Of a stretch of DNA of 64,000 nt, positions 7,207 to 15,496 are shown piece by piece (within the stretch, counting starts at the first letter, position 1; each line of letters opens with the position of its first letter). The translations under genes and the position numbers were made by a program. Source of the DNA: Pseudomonas fluvialis (GTDB lineage Bacteria > Pseudomonadota > Gammaproteobacteria > Pseudomonadales > Pseudomonadaceae); contig NZ_JACHLL010000001.1 in assembly GCF_014207935.1 (NCBI RefSeq), positions 868,001-932,000 on the forward strand. Direction: 5' to 3'. The notes beneath the pieces are model-generated. The model was given only the letters and a program-made list of their open reading frames with translations, was not told the DNA's origin and did no database searches.

Positions 7207-7614
7207 TCAGCTTTCCAGCCAGACATCCCGACACCAGTGCCAGACCGAATCCCAGCTCTCGTCGGTCAGCTCGCCCTCGCTGCCGTCCCACAGCCAGACC
7301 TGGCCCTCGACGTCCACGGCGTAGTAGTCACGACCGTCCTGACACAGCGGAACCAGATCGCGCGGCAGGCCACGATCCCAGGCCACCGAGGCGACTTCCG
7401 GCAGGTAGGTGTGCGACTGCGGATCGCTGGCGGTCACCGGCTCCAGGCGGCCATAGACCACATCACTGACCTTGAGCAGAAACTCGCGCAGCTCGAACGG
7501 CAGGTGGATAAGGATTTCTTCCTGGATTTCCACCAGGGTTTCCTCGTCCGGCAGCTCCAGCGCAACCGGCACCGGCTCATTGAGTTCGCGCAGCTGTTCG
7601 ATGACTTCTTCCAC
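7207..7614 (-). CDS. SMI1/KNR4 (SUKH)-like family protein
   Basis: I chose the GTG at 7614 because GAGGAG stands seven bases before it; the frame continues to 7701 but that extension has no ribosome site and unlike composition. The 135-residue acidic product has the features of the SMI1/KNR4 fold: EEILIHLPFELREFLLKVSDVVYG, then YLPEVASVAWDRGLPRDLVPLCQDGRDYYAVDVEGQVWLWD near residues 60-110. The wider superfamily includes immunity proteins, but this single-copy form with no toxin next to it is more likely a housekeeping member. The following gene on the same strand (6710-7180) lies 26 bp downstream. Confidence 0.75.
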   Translation of the reverse strand: MEEVIEQLRELNEPVPVALELPDEETLVEIQEEILIHLPFELREFLLKVSDVVYGRLEPVTASDPQSHTYLPEVASVAWDRGLPRDLVPLCQDGRDYYAVDVEGQVWLWDGSEGELTDESWDSVWHWCRDVWLES

Positions 7615-7741
7615 GATATGGCTCCTCTGCTGGGGGATGGCTTTATACCCTAGCGCAGGCGAGCTCGCGACGGGGCCGGTGGATAACTCTGCTATCGTCA
7701 ATTAAAAGGCGCCGCCATTTTGCCAAGGCCCGGAGCGAGCC

Positions 7742-8356
7742 ATGAAAGAGCAGGAAGAAGCCAGCGACAGCAGCCTCAGTGAAGAAGAGCGCATCGAGCT
7801 GCTCGAACATGAGGAAAAGTCCGACCGCATCTGGCTGTGGGTAGTCAGCCTGGTGGGTGGCTTTGCCTTGCTGGTCTGGCTGGTGATGAGCCTGATCAGC
7901 AGCCTGGGTGTCGAAAGCGAAGTGCTCTCTGTGGATAACGTTCAGGCCATGGAACAGCGCGTGGCGACGCTGGAAAAGAGCGTCGAACGCCTGGAGCGAC
8001 TGGTGGCCATGCAGGACGAACAGCTGGCCAGCCTCAAAGCCAACCAGTTCACCGGCCTGCATGCGCCGATTGACGACAAGAGCAGCGTTGGCCGCGTATC
8101 ACTGGTGCTGCAGGCGCAGGAAAAGGATTACCAGCAAGTCATGGATGGCCTGAAAAACGGCATGCGCGATCTGGCCAATATGCTGCCGGGCTCGCGCAGC
8201 TGGCTGAGCGATTACAGCGAAGCCATCGACCAGGCTCAGGTCAGCAGCCGCAAGCGCGTCACCGAGCTGCAGAAATGGTCACTGGAAGCCAAGGGCGAGT
8301 TGCCTGCACGGCCGACGCCATTGGCACCACAGGCACAGACACCGGCAACACCCTGA
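7742..8356 (+). CDS. Hypothetical protein: one membrane span and coiled coil
   Basis: The 204-residue product has an acidic N-terminus (about 1-28), one transmembrane helix (WLWVVSLVGGFALLVWLVMSLI, about 32-53), a coiled-coil heptad stretch at about 60-105 (MEQRVATLEKSVERLERLVAMQDEQL) and a Pro/Ala-rich C-terminus. No enzyme motif is visible. It is divergent from the SMI1/KNR4-like gene and 4 bp from the end of the convergent thioesterase-like gene. It is conserved-looking, but I do not recognise a family. Confidence 0.7.
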   Translation: MKEQEEASDSSLSEEERIELLEHEEKSDRIWLWVVSLVGGFALLVWLVMSLISSLGVESEVLSVDNVQAMEQRVATLEKSVERLERLVAMQDEQLASLKANQFTGLHAPIDDKSSVGRVSLVLQAQEKDYQQVMDGLKNGMRDLANMLPGSRSWLSDYSEAIDQAQVSSRKRVTELQKWSLEAKGELPARPTPLAPQAQTPATP

Positions 8357-8360
8357 CACC

Positions 8361-8861
8361 TCAGCACAGCGTCTTCAGCTCATCCTGCAGGCGCTGCCAC
8401 TGCTGCATCACCGGCACATCCTGAGCGGGTAACTGCAACACCTGTGCGGGCGACACCACACGCCCTCCCCAAAGACAGACCTCCTTGACCAGGCCCACGG
8501 CCATCAGCGTCTCCCCGCAGTGCACCTGATGCAGGAAGTAGCAGTACTTCTCATCCCACCCCAATAACCGAGTGCTGCAGGAAAAGCGCGCCAAAGGGGC
8601 AATCGGACGCAGGTAAACCACCTCCTGAGCCGCTATCAGCCGCGTGCGGTAGCGCCGCCGAAATGGCAAACGGCTGGCATGCCAGAAGTCGAAGCGACCC
8701 AGCTCGAAGAAGCTCATGAAACGGTAATTGGGCAAATGGTCGCGCCAGCCCAGGTCGTGCAGCCAGACCCGAAAGTGCAGCCGCGAAACCGCGTGCACAT
8801 CCCGCGGCACGCGACACCAGACGCGCAACGCCAACCAAAACAGTCGAACCAGCAGATTCAC
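8361..8861 (-). CDS. Hotdog-fold thioesterase-like protein (4HBT_2 type)
   Basis: The 166-residue product matches the hotdog thioesterase-like group related to eukaryotic THEM6: an N-terminal hydrophobic/aromatic stretch, then SRLHFRVWLHDLGWRDHLPNYRFMSFFELGRFDFW near 27-60. This is the region where a D, N or H shapes the acyl-CoA site. A beta-strand core follows (VVYLRPIAPLARFSCSTRLLGWDEKYCYFLHQV). Substrate unknown; membrane-lipid or acyl-CoA turnover is likely from the family. It runs alone on the minus strand, convergent with the gene at 7742. Confidence 0.75.
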   Translation of the reverse strand: MNLLVRLFWLALRVWCRVPRDVHAVSRLHFRVWLHDLGWRDHLPNYRFMSFFELGRFDFWHASRLPFRRRYRTRLIAAQEVVYLRPIAPLARFSCSTRLLGWDEKYCYFLHQVHCGETLMAVGLVKEVCLWGGRVVSPAQVLQLPAQDVPVMQQWQRLQDELKTLC

Positions 8862-9114
8862 CGACCTACCTCCTCACCCCGAGCAGGCGCGCATCCTGCG
8901 GGCTGGATCGGTCGCTGGCAATGACTGCAGCGCCCTCGTCGGTTGCCGGCGCGGTCAGCAGGCCGATCCAAAGTCGGGTTCCGGCCAGCGCACTGGCATA
9001 GTCCAAATCATGCACTAGCGTGCCAGATGCGCCGCACATGAAGCGGTACAGCACAGGGTCGGCCGTCCTGCCTTCAGCCAACCCTGCAGACAATAACAAG
9101 ATGAGGGCTTCACC

Positions 9115-10500
9115 ATGCAACGATTGCTACTGGCCTGCTGCATCAGCTCTGCCACGCTGGGCGCCCCACTGGCCCATGCGGAAACCGGTGACTACAGCTT
9201 CTGGAAAACCCTGCTCAACCTCAGCTCCCCACCATCGGCGGATAACCCGGTCAGCGCTGAACAGCGCGTTGGCCCCTACCCCCTGCTGGGCAATCCCTCG
9301 GGTTTCAACAGCGGCTTCAAGCCCGCTAACTATTACGCCTGGCAGAAGGTTGAGCTGGCGCCGCAAACCGGTGCCGTGTGCGGCGATGGCTCGCCCTACA
9401 AGTTCTTCGTCAACCGCGTGCCCAACACCAGCAACACCATTTTTTACCTGGAGGGCGGCGGCGCCTGCTGGGACTACGAGAGCTGCAGCGGCCTCACGGG
9501 CATCCGCGGCGCACGCAACCCCAATGGCATTCCGGACGATTACATGAGCCTGCTCAATCCCGGCGCCAGTCTGGCCAGTCCGTTCGTGGTACGCCTGCAC
9601 CCCTGGACCCGCACCAAGAGCCAGAACTGGAACATGGTCTACGTGCCTTACTGCACCGGTGATATCTACTCCGGCGACAAGGTAGCGGTGTACAACGACC
9701 CGCAGAACCAGAAACCACCGCTGGTATGGCACCACAACGGTCTGCGCAACATGCGGGCAATCGTCGGCTGGATGAAGGACAACCTGCCACGTCCCGGACA
9801 GATGCTGACCACCGGCTGCAGCGCCGGCGGCGCCGGCAGCCTGACCAACTACGCGGCCCTGCGCCAGGACATTGCGCCCACCCGCAGCTACATGATCAAC
9901 GACTCCGGTCCGGTGTTCACCGCGCCCCGCAACGGCGACAGTGCCAGCTACCCGTCACTGCCGCTGCAGAACCTGATCCGCAGTGCCTGGGGCCTGGACA
10001 ACGGCCCGCTGCAGTACCTGCAGGCACGCGTGCCGGGTGTGGACCCGCAGAATCTGGGCACCCTGTACCCGGCGCTCTCCGCCACGCTGCCGGGAGACCG
10101 CATGGGGCACACGCACTTCTGGCAGGACCTCAACTACTCGTCCTACTCCTATGAGCGGTTCTACCCGGAAATCGCCAACGCACCGACCCAGGCTGCCAAG
10201 GAGGCGCTGATCCATGCCAAGTGGGGTGTGGATACCCAGCGCCTGCGCAACGAGCTGGCCAACCTGCCGAATGTGGGCAGCTATCTGCCGCAGTACCGGG
10301 CCGTGAACGAGAGCCACTGCACCAGCATCATCGAGTTCGCCAACTCGGATATTCAGGAGCAGAACCTGCAGCTCGATCACTTCATCAACAACGTCATGGA
10401 AGGCAGCGGCCCGGTCATGGACGCCTCGGAGTCCAGCGACGTCGCCGACCGCAACAAACCGTTCAACCTGCTCTACTACACACTCGACCAGCTGCTCTGA
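9115..10500 (+). CDS. Secreted pectin acetylesterase/Notum-family esterase
   Basis: The 461-residue product has a signal peptide (about 1-23, ending AHA). FYLEGGGACWDYESC near residue 114 is the conserved Gly/Cys/Trp block of the pectin acetylesterase (PAE)/Notum family, and GCSAGGAGS at 234-242 carries the nucleophile Ser236. His401 in NESHCTS is the likely catalytic histidine. In plants the family deacetylates pectin and in animals Notum removes a lipid from Wnt; bacterial substrates are mostly unknown. Export makes an extracellular or periplasmic carboxylesterase likely. The gene is monocistronic and closed by the terminator at 10518-10543. The helical exported protein at 10558 converges on it and could be a dedicated chaperone. 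Confidence 0.85.
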   Translation: MQRLLLACCISSATLGAPLAHAETGDYSFWKTLLNLSSPPSADNPVSAEQRVGPYPLLGNPSGFNSGFKPANYYAWQKVELAPQTGAVCGDGSPYKFFVNRVPNTSNTIFYLEGGGACWDYESCSGLTGIRGARNPNGIPDDYMSLLNPGASLASPFVVRLHPWTRTKSQNWNMVYVPYCTGDIYSGDKVAVYNDPQNQKPPLVWHHNGLRNMRAIVGWMKDNLPRPGQMLTTGCSAGGAGSLTNYAALRQDIAPTRSYMINDSGPVFTAPRNGDSASYPSLPLQNLIRSAWGLDNGPLQYLQARVPGVDPQNLGTLYPALSATLPGDRMGHTHFWQDLNYSSYSYERFYPEIANAPTQAAKEALIHAKWGVDTQRLRNELANLPNVGSYLPQYRAVNESHCTSIIEFANSDIQEQNLQLDHFINNVMEGSGPVMDASESSDVADRNKPFNLLYYTLDQLL

Positions 10501-10517
10501 CAGCCGGTCAGCCAACA

Positions 10518-10543
10518 AGAAGGGGGCCTTGAGGCCCCCTTCT
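10518..10543. terminator. Rho-independent terminator
   Basis: A perfect 11-bp stem (AGAAGGGGGCC / GGCCCCCTTCT) around TTGA, 17 bp after the esterase stop and 14 bp beyond the stop of the convergent gene at 10558. It can serve both transcripts. Confidence 0.85.
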
Positions 10544-10557
10544 CTTGTGTCATACCA

Positions 10558-11205
10558 CTACTGATAACTCTGCTCGCGGGCCTCCTGAAGGCGCTGGCGC
10601 AGATACTCATCCCGGCTCAACCCACCCGGAATGCTCTGCAGCGCCAGCACTTCGCTGACGATGGCCTTTTCCCGCTCCTTGTAGGCCACAAAGCGCTGAT
10701 CCGCCTGCACCGGGCGCTGAGCTTCACGCGCGGCACTGCGCGCCTGGTAACGGGCCACCAACGCTTCGGCGGCGGCCTTCTGCGCCGTCTCATCCGGGTT
10801 GGTGGCCTTGATCAGGCCCAGCTGCAACAACAAGGCCTCACTGAGCGCCAGCTCGCCCTGCGCCTCACGCTCATCGATGGCCAGCGCCAGCGCCTGGGCC
10901 TGCTCGTCGCGCTGGGACGCGAGCAGTTGATCTGCCGTCGCCATGAACTGCCGGTACTGCTCATGAAAGACCTGCCGGGCCTCATAGGCCCTGACCGCTG
11001 CCGGATCAGGCAGACCGGCTAGCGGCGCAGTATCCGCCGGTTCCGCCGCAGAAGACTGAGGCGTTGCAGTGGTCTGCCCCCCGGCAACCGTGGCAGTCGA
11101 TGGCACGCTCGGCGTGGCCGGAGGAGTGGCGGTGAACCACAGACTGGCGCCAACCGCCAGGGCGGCGCTCACTGTGCCCAGCATCAGATACACACGTGTC
11201 TGCAT
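10558..11205 (-). CDS. Exported helical protein, lipase-chaperone-like
   Basis: The 215-residue product has an N-terminal hydrophobic anchor (about 5-27), a Ser/Thr/Pro/Ala-rich linker (28-60) and an all-helical, Glu/Gln/Arg-rich domain. This is the layout of periplasmic lipase-specific foldases and of the phospholipase accessory protein PlcR. The C-terminal half (SEALLLQLGLIKATNPDE, RFVAYKEREKAIVSEV, YLRQRLQEAREQSY) resembles the last helices of that superfamily. The Lif signature around RxxFDY is absent and the protein is short, so I leave the exact family open. The convergent neighbour is a secreted esterase (9115-10500), a possible client. Confidence 0.5.
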   Translation of the reverse strand: MQTRVYLMLGTVSAALAVGASLWFTATPPATPSVPSTATVAGGQTTATPQSSAAEPADTAPLAGLPDPAAVRAYEARQVFHEQYRQFMATADQLLASQRDEQAQALALAIDEREAQGELALSEALLLQLGLIKATNPDETAQKAAAEALVARYQARSAAREAQRPVQADQRFVAYKEREKAIVSEVLALQSIPGGLSRDEYLRQRLQEAREQSYQ

Positions 11206-11527
11206 GGAACCTCCGGCGTCAGATGGACCCTGCCAGTAAAGGTCAGCCTGAACGAACGTGCCAACAAACCAATGATAGCTGCGCCCTGGTGAATTGGTTA
11301 ATTAACAGCCAGACGGCCAGAGCCTGCGCCTGGACTGGGCTGTAGCCCAGGCCGCACAGCTTATCCACAAGGCACTGCACAGCCAGTGTGTTTAACTATT
11401 CGGCAAGCTGCTGAAATCGTTCAAAAAAACAACAGACGACGGGACCCTGCGGCACCTCTGGGCTGGCCACAGGCATGGACAGCTTATCCACAGGGCCATC
11501 CACGCCTGCTGGGGGTAACACTCGGCA
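11206..11527. other. Intergenic stretch of 322 bp, no gene seen
   Basis: It holds the promoter side of the gene ending at 10558 and, from 11358 to 11520, the DnaA-box element described separately. The palindrome TTAATTAA lies at 11298-11305. No plausible ORF or RNA gene was found. Confidence 0.6.
11358..11520 (+). repeat. DnaA-box element, copy A
   Basis: Two exact TTATCCACA boxes (11361-11369 and 11484-11492), 123 bp apart and in the same orientation, frame GTGTTTAACT (TTTAAC at 11391) and TCAAAAAAAC (11421-11430). The element ends with GCCATCCACGCCTG and GGGGGTAAC. Copy B at 13223-13386 has the same parts at nearly the same offsets. This copy sits 8 bp beyond the stop of the minus-strand SDR gene. 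Confidence 0.75.
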
Positions 11528-12127
11528 TCAGCGCATTGGGTAAACCTGCCCGGTCTGCGCACCTTCCACACTGCGCACATAACCCAGCGCCGCCTCGGCC
11601 GCCGGAATCGGCTTGAAGCCACGGAAATACGGGGCATAGCCCGGCATCGACTCAGTGACCACGGTCGGGCTGACACTGTTCACGCGCAGACCCCGCGGCA
11701 ACTCGATGGCCGCCCCACGGACAAAGCCGTCAATCGCCGCATTGACCATGCTGGCCGAGCTGCCAAAACGAATTGGATCGTCGCTGAGGATGCCCGAGGT
11801 CAGGGTGAAGGAGCCTCCGTCCGTGATGAACTCACGGCCGATCAGCACCAGATTGACCTGGCCCATCAGCTTGTCGCGCAGCCCGATCAGATACTCCGCC
11901 TCGCTCATTTCCGCGAGCGCCCCGAAGTGCAGATTGCCGGCCGCACTGACCAGCGCATCAAACTGCCCAACCTGCTCGAACAGCCGACGAATCGAGCCGC
12001 TGTCGGTAATATCGACATGCAGGTCGCCGCTCTGCCGGCCAACCCGGATGATCTGGTGACGCTCGCTCAATGCCGCATCGATGGCCTGGCCCAGGGTGCC
12101 GCTGGCACCGATAAGAACAATCTTCAT
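11528..12127 (-). CDS. Short-chain dehydrogenase/reductase (short, about 199 aa)
   Basis: The start is the ATG at 12127 (MKIVLIGASGTLGQAI); the frame runs on to 12202 but that extension has no Rossmann start. GASGTLG at 7-13 is the nucleotide-binding glycine motif, and VSAAGNLHFG near 66-75 matches the NAG motif. The usual YxxxK active-site pattern is not evident: the segment after the catalytic-type serine reads SASMVNAAIDGFVRG, lacking the tyrosine. Such short SDRs of this subgroup are found next to a LysR regulator across proteobacteria, and here one is divergent at 12236. Substrate unknown. Its 3' end runs into the DnaA-box element at 11358-11520. Confidence 0.85.
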   Translation of the reverse strand: MKIVLIGASGTLGQAIDAALSERHQIIRVGRQSGDLHVDITDSGSIRRLFEQVGQFDALVSAAGNLHFGALAEMSEAEYLIGLRDKLMGQVNLVLIGREFITDGGSFTLTSGILSDDPIRFGSSASMVNAAIDGFVRGAAIELPRGLRVNSVSPTVVTESMPGYAPYFRGFKPIPAAEAALGYVRSVEGAQTGQVYPMR

Positions 12128-12215
12128 GACACTGACTCCGTACGCTGGTGAGGACTGACAAGGCCAGTGTAGAGTCGGGCTTTGCACAGATAATCCAGCC
12201 AATCACGAACCTTTG

Positions 12216-12231
12216 GTTTCCATATGGAAAC
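12216..12231. promoter_or_regulatory. Perfect 16-bp palindrome, probable LysR operator
   Basis: GTTTCCATATGGAAAC is fully self-complementary and lies between the divergent SDR and LysR genes. It covers the ATG at 12224, which suggests that this ATG is not the start and that translation begins at 12236. A LysR-type regulator binding here could control both genes. Confidence 0.7.
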
Positions 12232-12235
12232 AATC

Positions 12236-13162
12236 ATGCCCAGCCTCGATGACCTCGTCGCCTTTGCCCGCCTGATCGAAGTTGGCAGCTTTACCGCTGC
12301 CGCCGAAGGGTTGGGCTGCAGCAAGGGCCAGTTATCCAAGCGCATCAGCTCGCTTGAGCAACAGCTCGGCACGCGCCTGCTGCACCGCACCACACGCCGG
12401 CTGCATCTGACCGCCGCAGGGCAGGCGCTGCTGCCCGAGGCTCAGGCGCTGGCCCGTCAGGGGCAGCTCGCCCTGCAGCGCATTGCCGAGGTGCAGGATC
12501 AGCCCAGCGGCACCCTGCGCCTGAGTGTGCCGGTGTCGCTTGGGGAAACCTTTTTCGACGGCCTGCTGCTGGAGTTCTGCCGGCAGTACCCGGGAATCCG
12601 CATCGAACTGGATCTGTTCAACGGCTACCGTGACCTGCTGCGTGACGGTTTCGATCTGGCGATCCGCTCGGGGCGCAATCTGGATGAGCGCCTGGTGGCC
12701 CGCCCGCTGTTTTCCATGGAGGAAATCACCTGCGCGACGCCAACCTACCTGGCGCAACACGGTGAGCCGGCCGATCCGCAGGCGCTGGCCGGCCACAACT
12801 GCCTGCTCAACAGCCATTACAGTGGCTATGAGGAGTGGCTATACCACCGGCAACACGACGTAGAGCGCATCCGGGTCAACGGCCATCTGGCCAGCAACCA
12901 CTACAGCCTGTTGAAGAAGGCCACGCTCAACCACGCCGGCATCGCCCGCCTGCCCTCCTACATGCTGCATCAGGAGCTGGCCGCCGGAGAGCTGGTCTGG
13001 TTGCTGCGCGACTACCGGACACAGCAGACACCGGTTTTTCTGGTGCATCCCTGGCAGGGTCGCCTGCCACGGCGGGCCGAGGCGCTGGTGGACTACCTGC
13101 TCAACTGGTTCCGACACAGCCAGACACTGCTCAACGGACTGGAGCAGGTGAAACCCCGCTGA
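12236..13162 (+). CDS. LysR-family transcriptional regulator
   Basis: The 308-residue product begins MPSLDDLVAFARLIEVGSFT, the typical opening of the LysR helix-turn-helix; a start at 12224 would add four residues inside a palindrome. Residues about 1-60 bind DNA (AAAEGLGCSKGQLSKRISSLEQQLGTRLL). The C-terminal two-thirds is the LysR substrate-binding fold, with the GTLRLSVPVSLGETFF linker and EERLVARPL-like core typical of the DsdC/AaeR-like subgroup. It is divergent from the SDR gene, with a perfect palindrome between, so it probably controls that gene and itself. Ligand unknown. Confidence 0.9.
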   Translation: MPSLDDLVAFARLIEVGSFTAAAEGLGCSKGQLSKRISSLEQQLGTRLLHRTTRRLHLTAAGQALLPEAQALARQGQLALQRIAEVQDQPSGTLRLSVPVSLGETFFDGLLLEFCRQYPGIRIELDLFNGYRDLLRDGFDLAIRSGRNLDERLVARPLFSMEEITCATPTYLAQHGEPADPQALAGHNCLLNSHYSGYEEWLYHRQHDVERIRVNGHLASNHYSLLKKATLNHAGIARLPSYMLHQELAAGELVWLLRDYRTQQTPVFLVHPWQGRLPRRAEALVDYLLNWFRHSQTLLNGLEQVKPR

Positions 13163-13222
13163 GCGTTTTTTGTGCAACCTTCTGCACGCCCCGCCAACCG
13201 TGGCCTGTGCACAACTACCCCA

Positions 13223-13386
13223 AGCTTATGCACAGGCTGGCGCACAGCTGCTGTGTTTAACTCACAGGCTAACCCTCTGATATTGCTCAAAAAACAAACG
13301 CCCCGCGGGAAGCCGCGGGGCGTCTGGGGTGTAGCCAGCTGTCCAGCGCTTATCCACAGAGCCATCCAGTGCTCCCGGGGATAACC
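13223..13386 (+). repeat. DnaA-box element, copy B
   Basis: TTATGCACA (13226-13234) and TTATCCACA (13350-13358) lie 124 bp apart in the same orientation. TTTAAC is at 13256 (offset 30, as in copy A) and TCAAAAAAC at 13287 (offset 61, against 60 in copy A). The right end, CTTATCCACAGAGCCATCCA with GGGGATAAC, differs little from copy A. This copy also contains a GC-rich hairpin (13298-13323) that copy A lacks in perfect form, and it sits 23 bp beyond the stop of the minus-strand phosphatase gene. Confidence 0.75.
13298..13323 (-). terminator. Rho-independent terminator of the PhoX gene
   Basis: A perfect 11-bp stem, ACGCCCCGCGG / CCGCGGGGCGT, around GAAG. On the minus strand it is followed by TTTGTTTTTTGAG, a proper T tract, so it ends the transcript from 13410-15395. 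Confidence 0.8.
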
Positions 13387-13409
13387 GCAGACGGCCGCTG
13401 AACAGACTC

Positions 13410-15395
13410 TTACAGCAGGCGTTTGCGGTCTTCGCGGGTGATGATCACCGTGGCCGAACGCGGGCGCTTGCCCGGGCCGTCCGGCCAGGTGCTGAGCAGG
13501 TTGTTGGCCGTCGATCCTTCACCGGGGTGCTGCACGTTGATGAACAGCGTGCGGAAGTCCGGGGTGGCGGTAATGCCGGTGATCTCGGCGCCCAGCGGGC
13601 CGACCAGGAAGCGTTTCATATCTCCCGTATGCGGGTCGGCCACCAGCATCTGGTTGTTGCCGAACGGGCCACTGGCCAGCTGACTGCCACTCATGTCGGT
13701 CTGAATCCACAGCCGGCCATCCTCGTCGAACCACAGACCATCCGGGCTGGCGAGCATGTTGTCGGCGCCCAGCGCCTGGCCATTCGGCCCACGGCTGTCG
13801 CTCTCCGGGCCGGCCAGCAGGAACAGGTCCCAGGCAAAACGCACACCGCTGTTGTCGCGGCGCTCTTCACGCCAGCGGATGATATGGCCGTAGGCATTCT
13901 TCACCCGCGGGTTGGCGGCATCGGCCGTGGTCCGCGCGCTGTTGTTGGTCAGGGTGAAGTACACCTCGTTGCTGTCCGGGTGCACCGCGCCCCACTCCGG
14001 GCGGTCCATCTTGGTTGCACCGGCAATGTCGGCGGCCAGACGGGTGTTGATCAGCACCTCGCCCTGATCGGCGAAGCTGACCCCGGCGGCCGCACAGGCC
14101 TGCTGGAACGCCGCATCCTGCAGGTCCAGCGCCAGCCAGTCGCCGCTGCCATCGGCATTGAACCGCGCCGCGTAGAGCACGCCGTCGTCCAGCAGGCGGC
14201 CATCGCTGCGGCCGGGACGGTATTTGCCCCGGCTGACGTATTTGTAGATGTATTCGTTCTGCGCATCGTCGCCGGAATAGCAGACCACCGGTTTGCCGGC
14301 GCGCGGCTTGGCAAACACCAGGCCTTCGTGGGCGAAGCGGCCGAGGGCGCTGCGCTTGACCGGCACCGAGTCCGGATCGAACGGGTCGATCTCGACGATC
14401 CAGCCGAAATGGTTGGGCTCGTTGCGGTAGTCGGCGCGGGCATCGGCCCCCTTGCGCGTGGCATCGAAGCGCTCGAATTCGTCGCCGCTCAGGGTGTCCC
14501 AGCCGAAGCGGCTGCTGCTGCGCAGGCCATAGCGCTTGAGTTCGCGCGGCAGGTCGCTGTCGCGGCTGGCGAAGTAACCGGCCCAGTTTTCCTCGCAGGT
14601 CACGTAGGTACCCCAGGGTGTGAAGCCGCTGGCGCAGTTGTTCTGCGTGCCACGGCTGGCGGTGCCTTCCGGGCTGTAGCGGGTGCGCAGCAGCGCGTGA
14701 CCGCGTGCCGGGCCGCTCATCTGCATCGGCGTGGCGGCGGTGATGCGGCGGTTGCGGGCGCTGGGCTGCACCTGCCATTCGCCGCGCACATCGCGGCGGA
14801 TCTCGACCACGGACACGCCATGGGCATTGATCTCCTTGCGCACTTGCTCGGCACTCACCCGCTTGCCGTCGACCACAGTCGGGCCGTTGGGGTGCAGCAG
14901 CGGCGCATCGATGTACTCGTGGTTGAGCACCAGCAGGCCGTGCCGTGAGTTCAGGCCGGCGCCGTATTGGGCATCGATGGGGAAGAAGTGCATGCCGTCA
15001 TGGTGCATGCCGATCTGCTCGGCCTGATCCTGAGCGCTGTTGCTGGCATCCTCGAGGAACGCCGGGTAGCCACCGGTAATCGGTGTGCCCCATGGAATGA
15101 ACGGCGTGGCACGGTAACCGGCCGGCACGCTGATACCGTCTGCGCGGCCGACCGCCACGGCAGTGAACGGCAGGCGGTTGCGACGACCGAACGGTGGCAG
15201 ATGGCGCTCACCGGCCTGGCTCTCGCCCGGCAGGCCGACGCCGAGAAAACCCAGCACGCCGAGCGCGGCGCCACCGGCGAGGATCTGCCGACGACGGGCG
15301 TCGACCAGCTCGTTGAAGTGCGGATTGTGCGAGTGGTTGCTCGGTGCTTCGTCGCCGCTGCCGAACAGCACGGCGTTGTTCTCATCATGGGACAC
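13410..15395 (-). CDS. phoX: PhoX-family alkaline phosphatase, Tat-exported
   Basis: The 661-residue product starts at a GTG (15395) with AAGGAG upstream. An N-terminal Tat signal (RRRQILAGGAALGVLGFLGVG, about 35-55) follows a hydrophilic leader with NPHFNELVDARR, as usual for PhoX (DUF839). The body shows family landmarks: MHFFPID, GLLVLNHEY, YVTCEENWAGYF, EGLVFAKPRAGKPVVCYSGDD, KMDRPEWGAVHPDSNEVYFTLTNNS and ASPDGLWFDEDGRLWIQTD. PhoX uses Ca and Fe to release phosphate from organic esters in the periplasm, usually under phosphate limitation. I saw no convincing PHO box upstream. The gene is monocistronic, with the terminator at 13298-13323. Confidence 0.9.
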   Translation of the reverse strand: MSHDENNAVLFGSGDEAPSNHSHNPHFNELVDARRRQILAGGAALGVLGFLGVGLPGESQAGERHLPPFGRRNRLPFTAVAVGRADGISVPAGYRATPFIPWGTPITGGYPAFLEDASNSAQDQAEQIGMHHDGMHFFPIDAQYGAGLNSRHGLLVLNHEYIDAPLLHPNGPTVVDGKRVSAEQVRKEINAHGVSVVEIRRDVRGEWQVQPSARNRRITAATPMQMSGPARGHALLRTRYSPEGTASRGTQNNCASGFTPWGTYVTCEENWAGYFASRDSDLPRELKRYGLRSSSRFGWDTLSGDEFERFDATRKGADARADYRNEPNHFGWIVEIDPFDPDSVPVKRSALGRFAHEGLVFAKPRAGKPVVCYSGDDAQNEYIYKYVSRGKYRPGRSDGRLLDDGVLYAARFNADGSGDWLALDLQDAAFQQACAAAGVSFADQGEVLINTRLAADIAGATKMDRPEWGAVHPDSNEVYFTLTNNSARTTADAANPRVKNAYGHIIRWREERRDNSGVRFAWDLFLLAGPESDSRGPNGQALGADNMLASPDGLWFDEDGRLWIQTDMSGSQLASGPFGNNQMLVADPHTGDMKRFLVGPLGAEITGITATPDFRTLFINVQHPGEGSTANNLLSTWPDGPGKRPRSATVIITREDRKRLL

Positions 15396-15496
15396 GGTTG
15401 GCTCCTTGCAGAAGGTGGGTTGCAGGAACCTTGACGCTAACGGGCGAAAGCGACGACTTGGTGACGCTTTGTTTGCAGAGTGGGCCTTACAGGGGA

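Noticed and set aside
7679..7690. GTGGATAACTCT as a DnaA box
   Set aside because: Only part of the 9-mer matches (GTGGATAA without the leading T) and it stands alone.
8866..9120. Minus-strand frame of 84 codons between thioesterase-like and esterase genes
   Set aside because: No ribosome site, no recognisable composition or homology; it covers the likely promoter region of the esterase gene.
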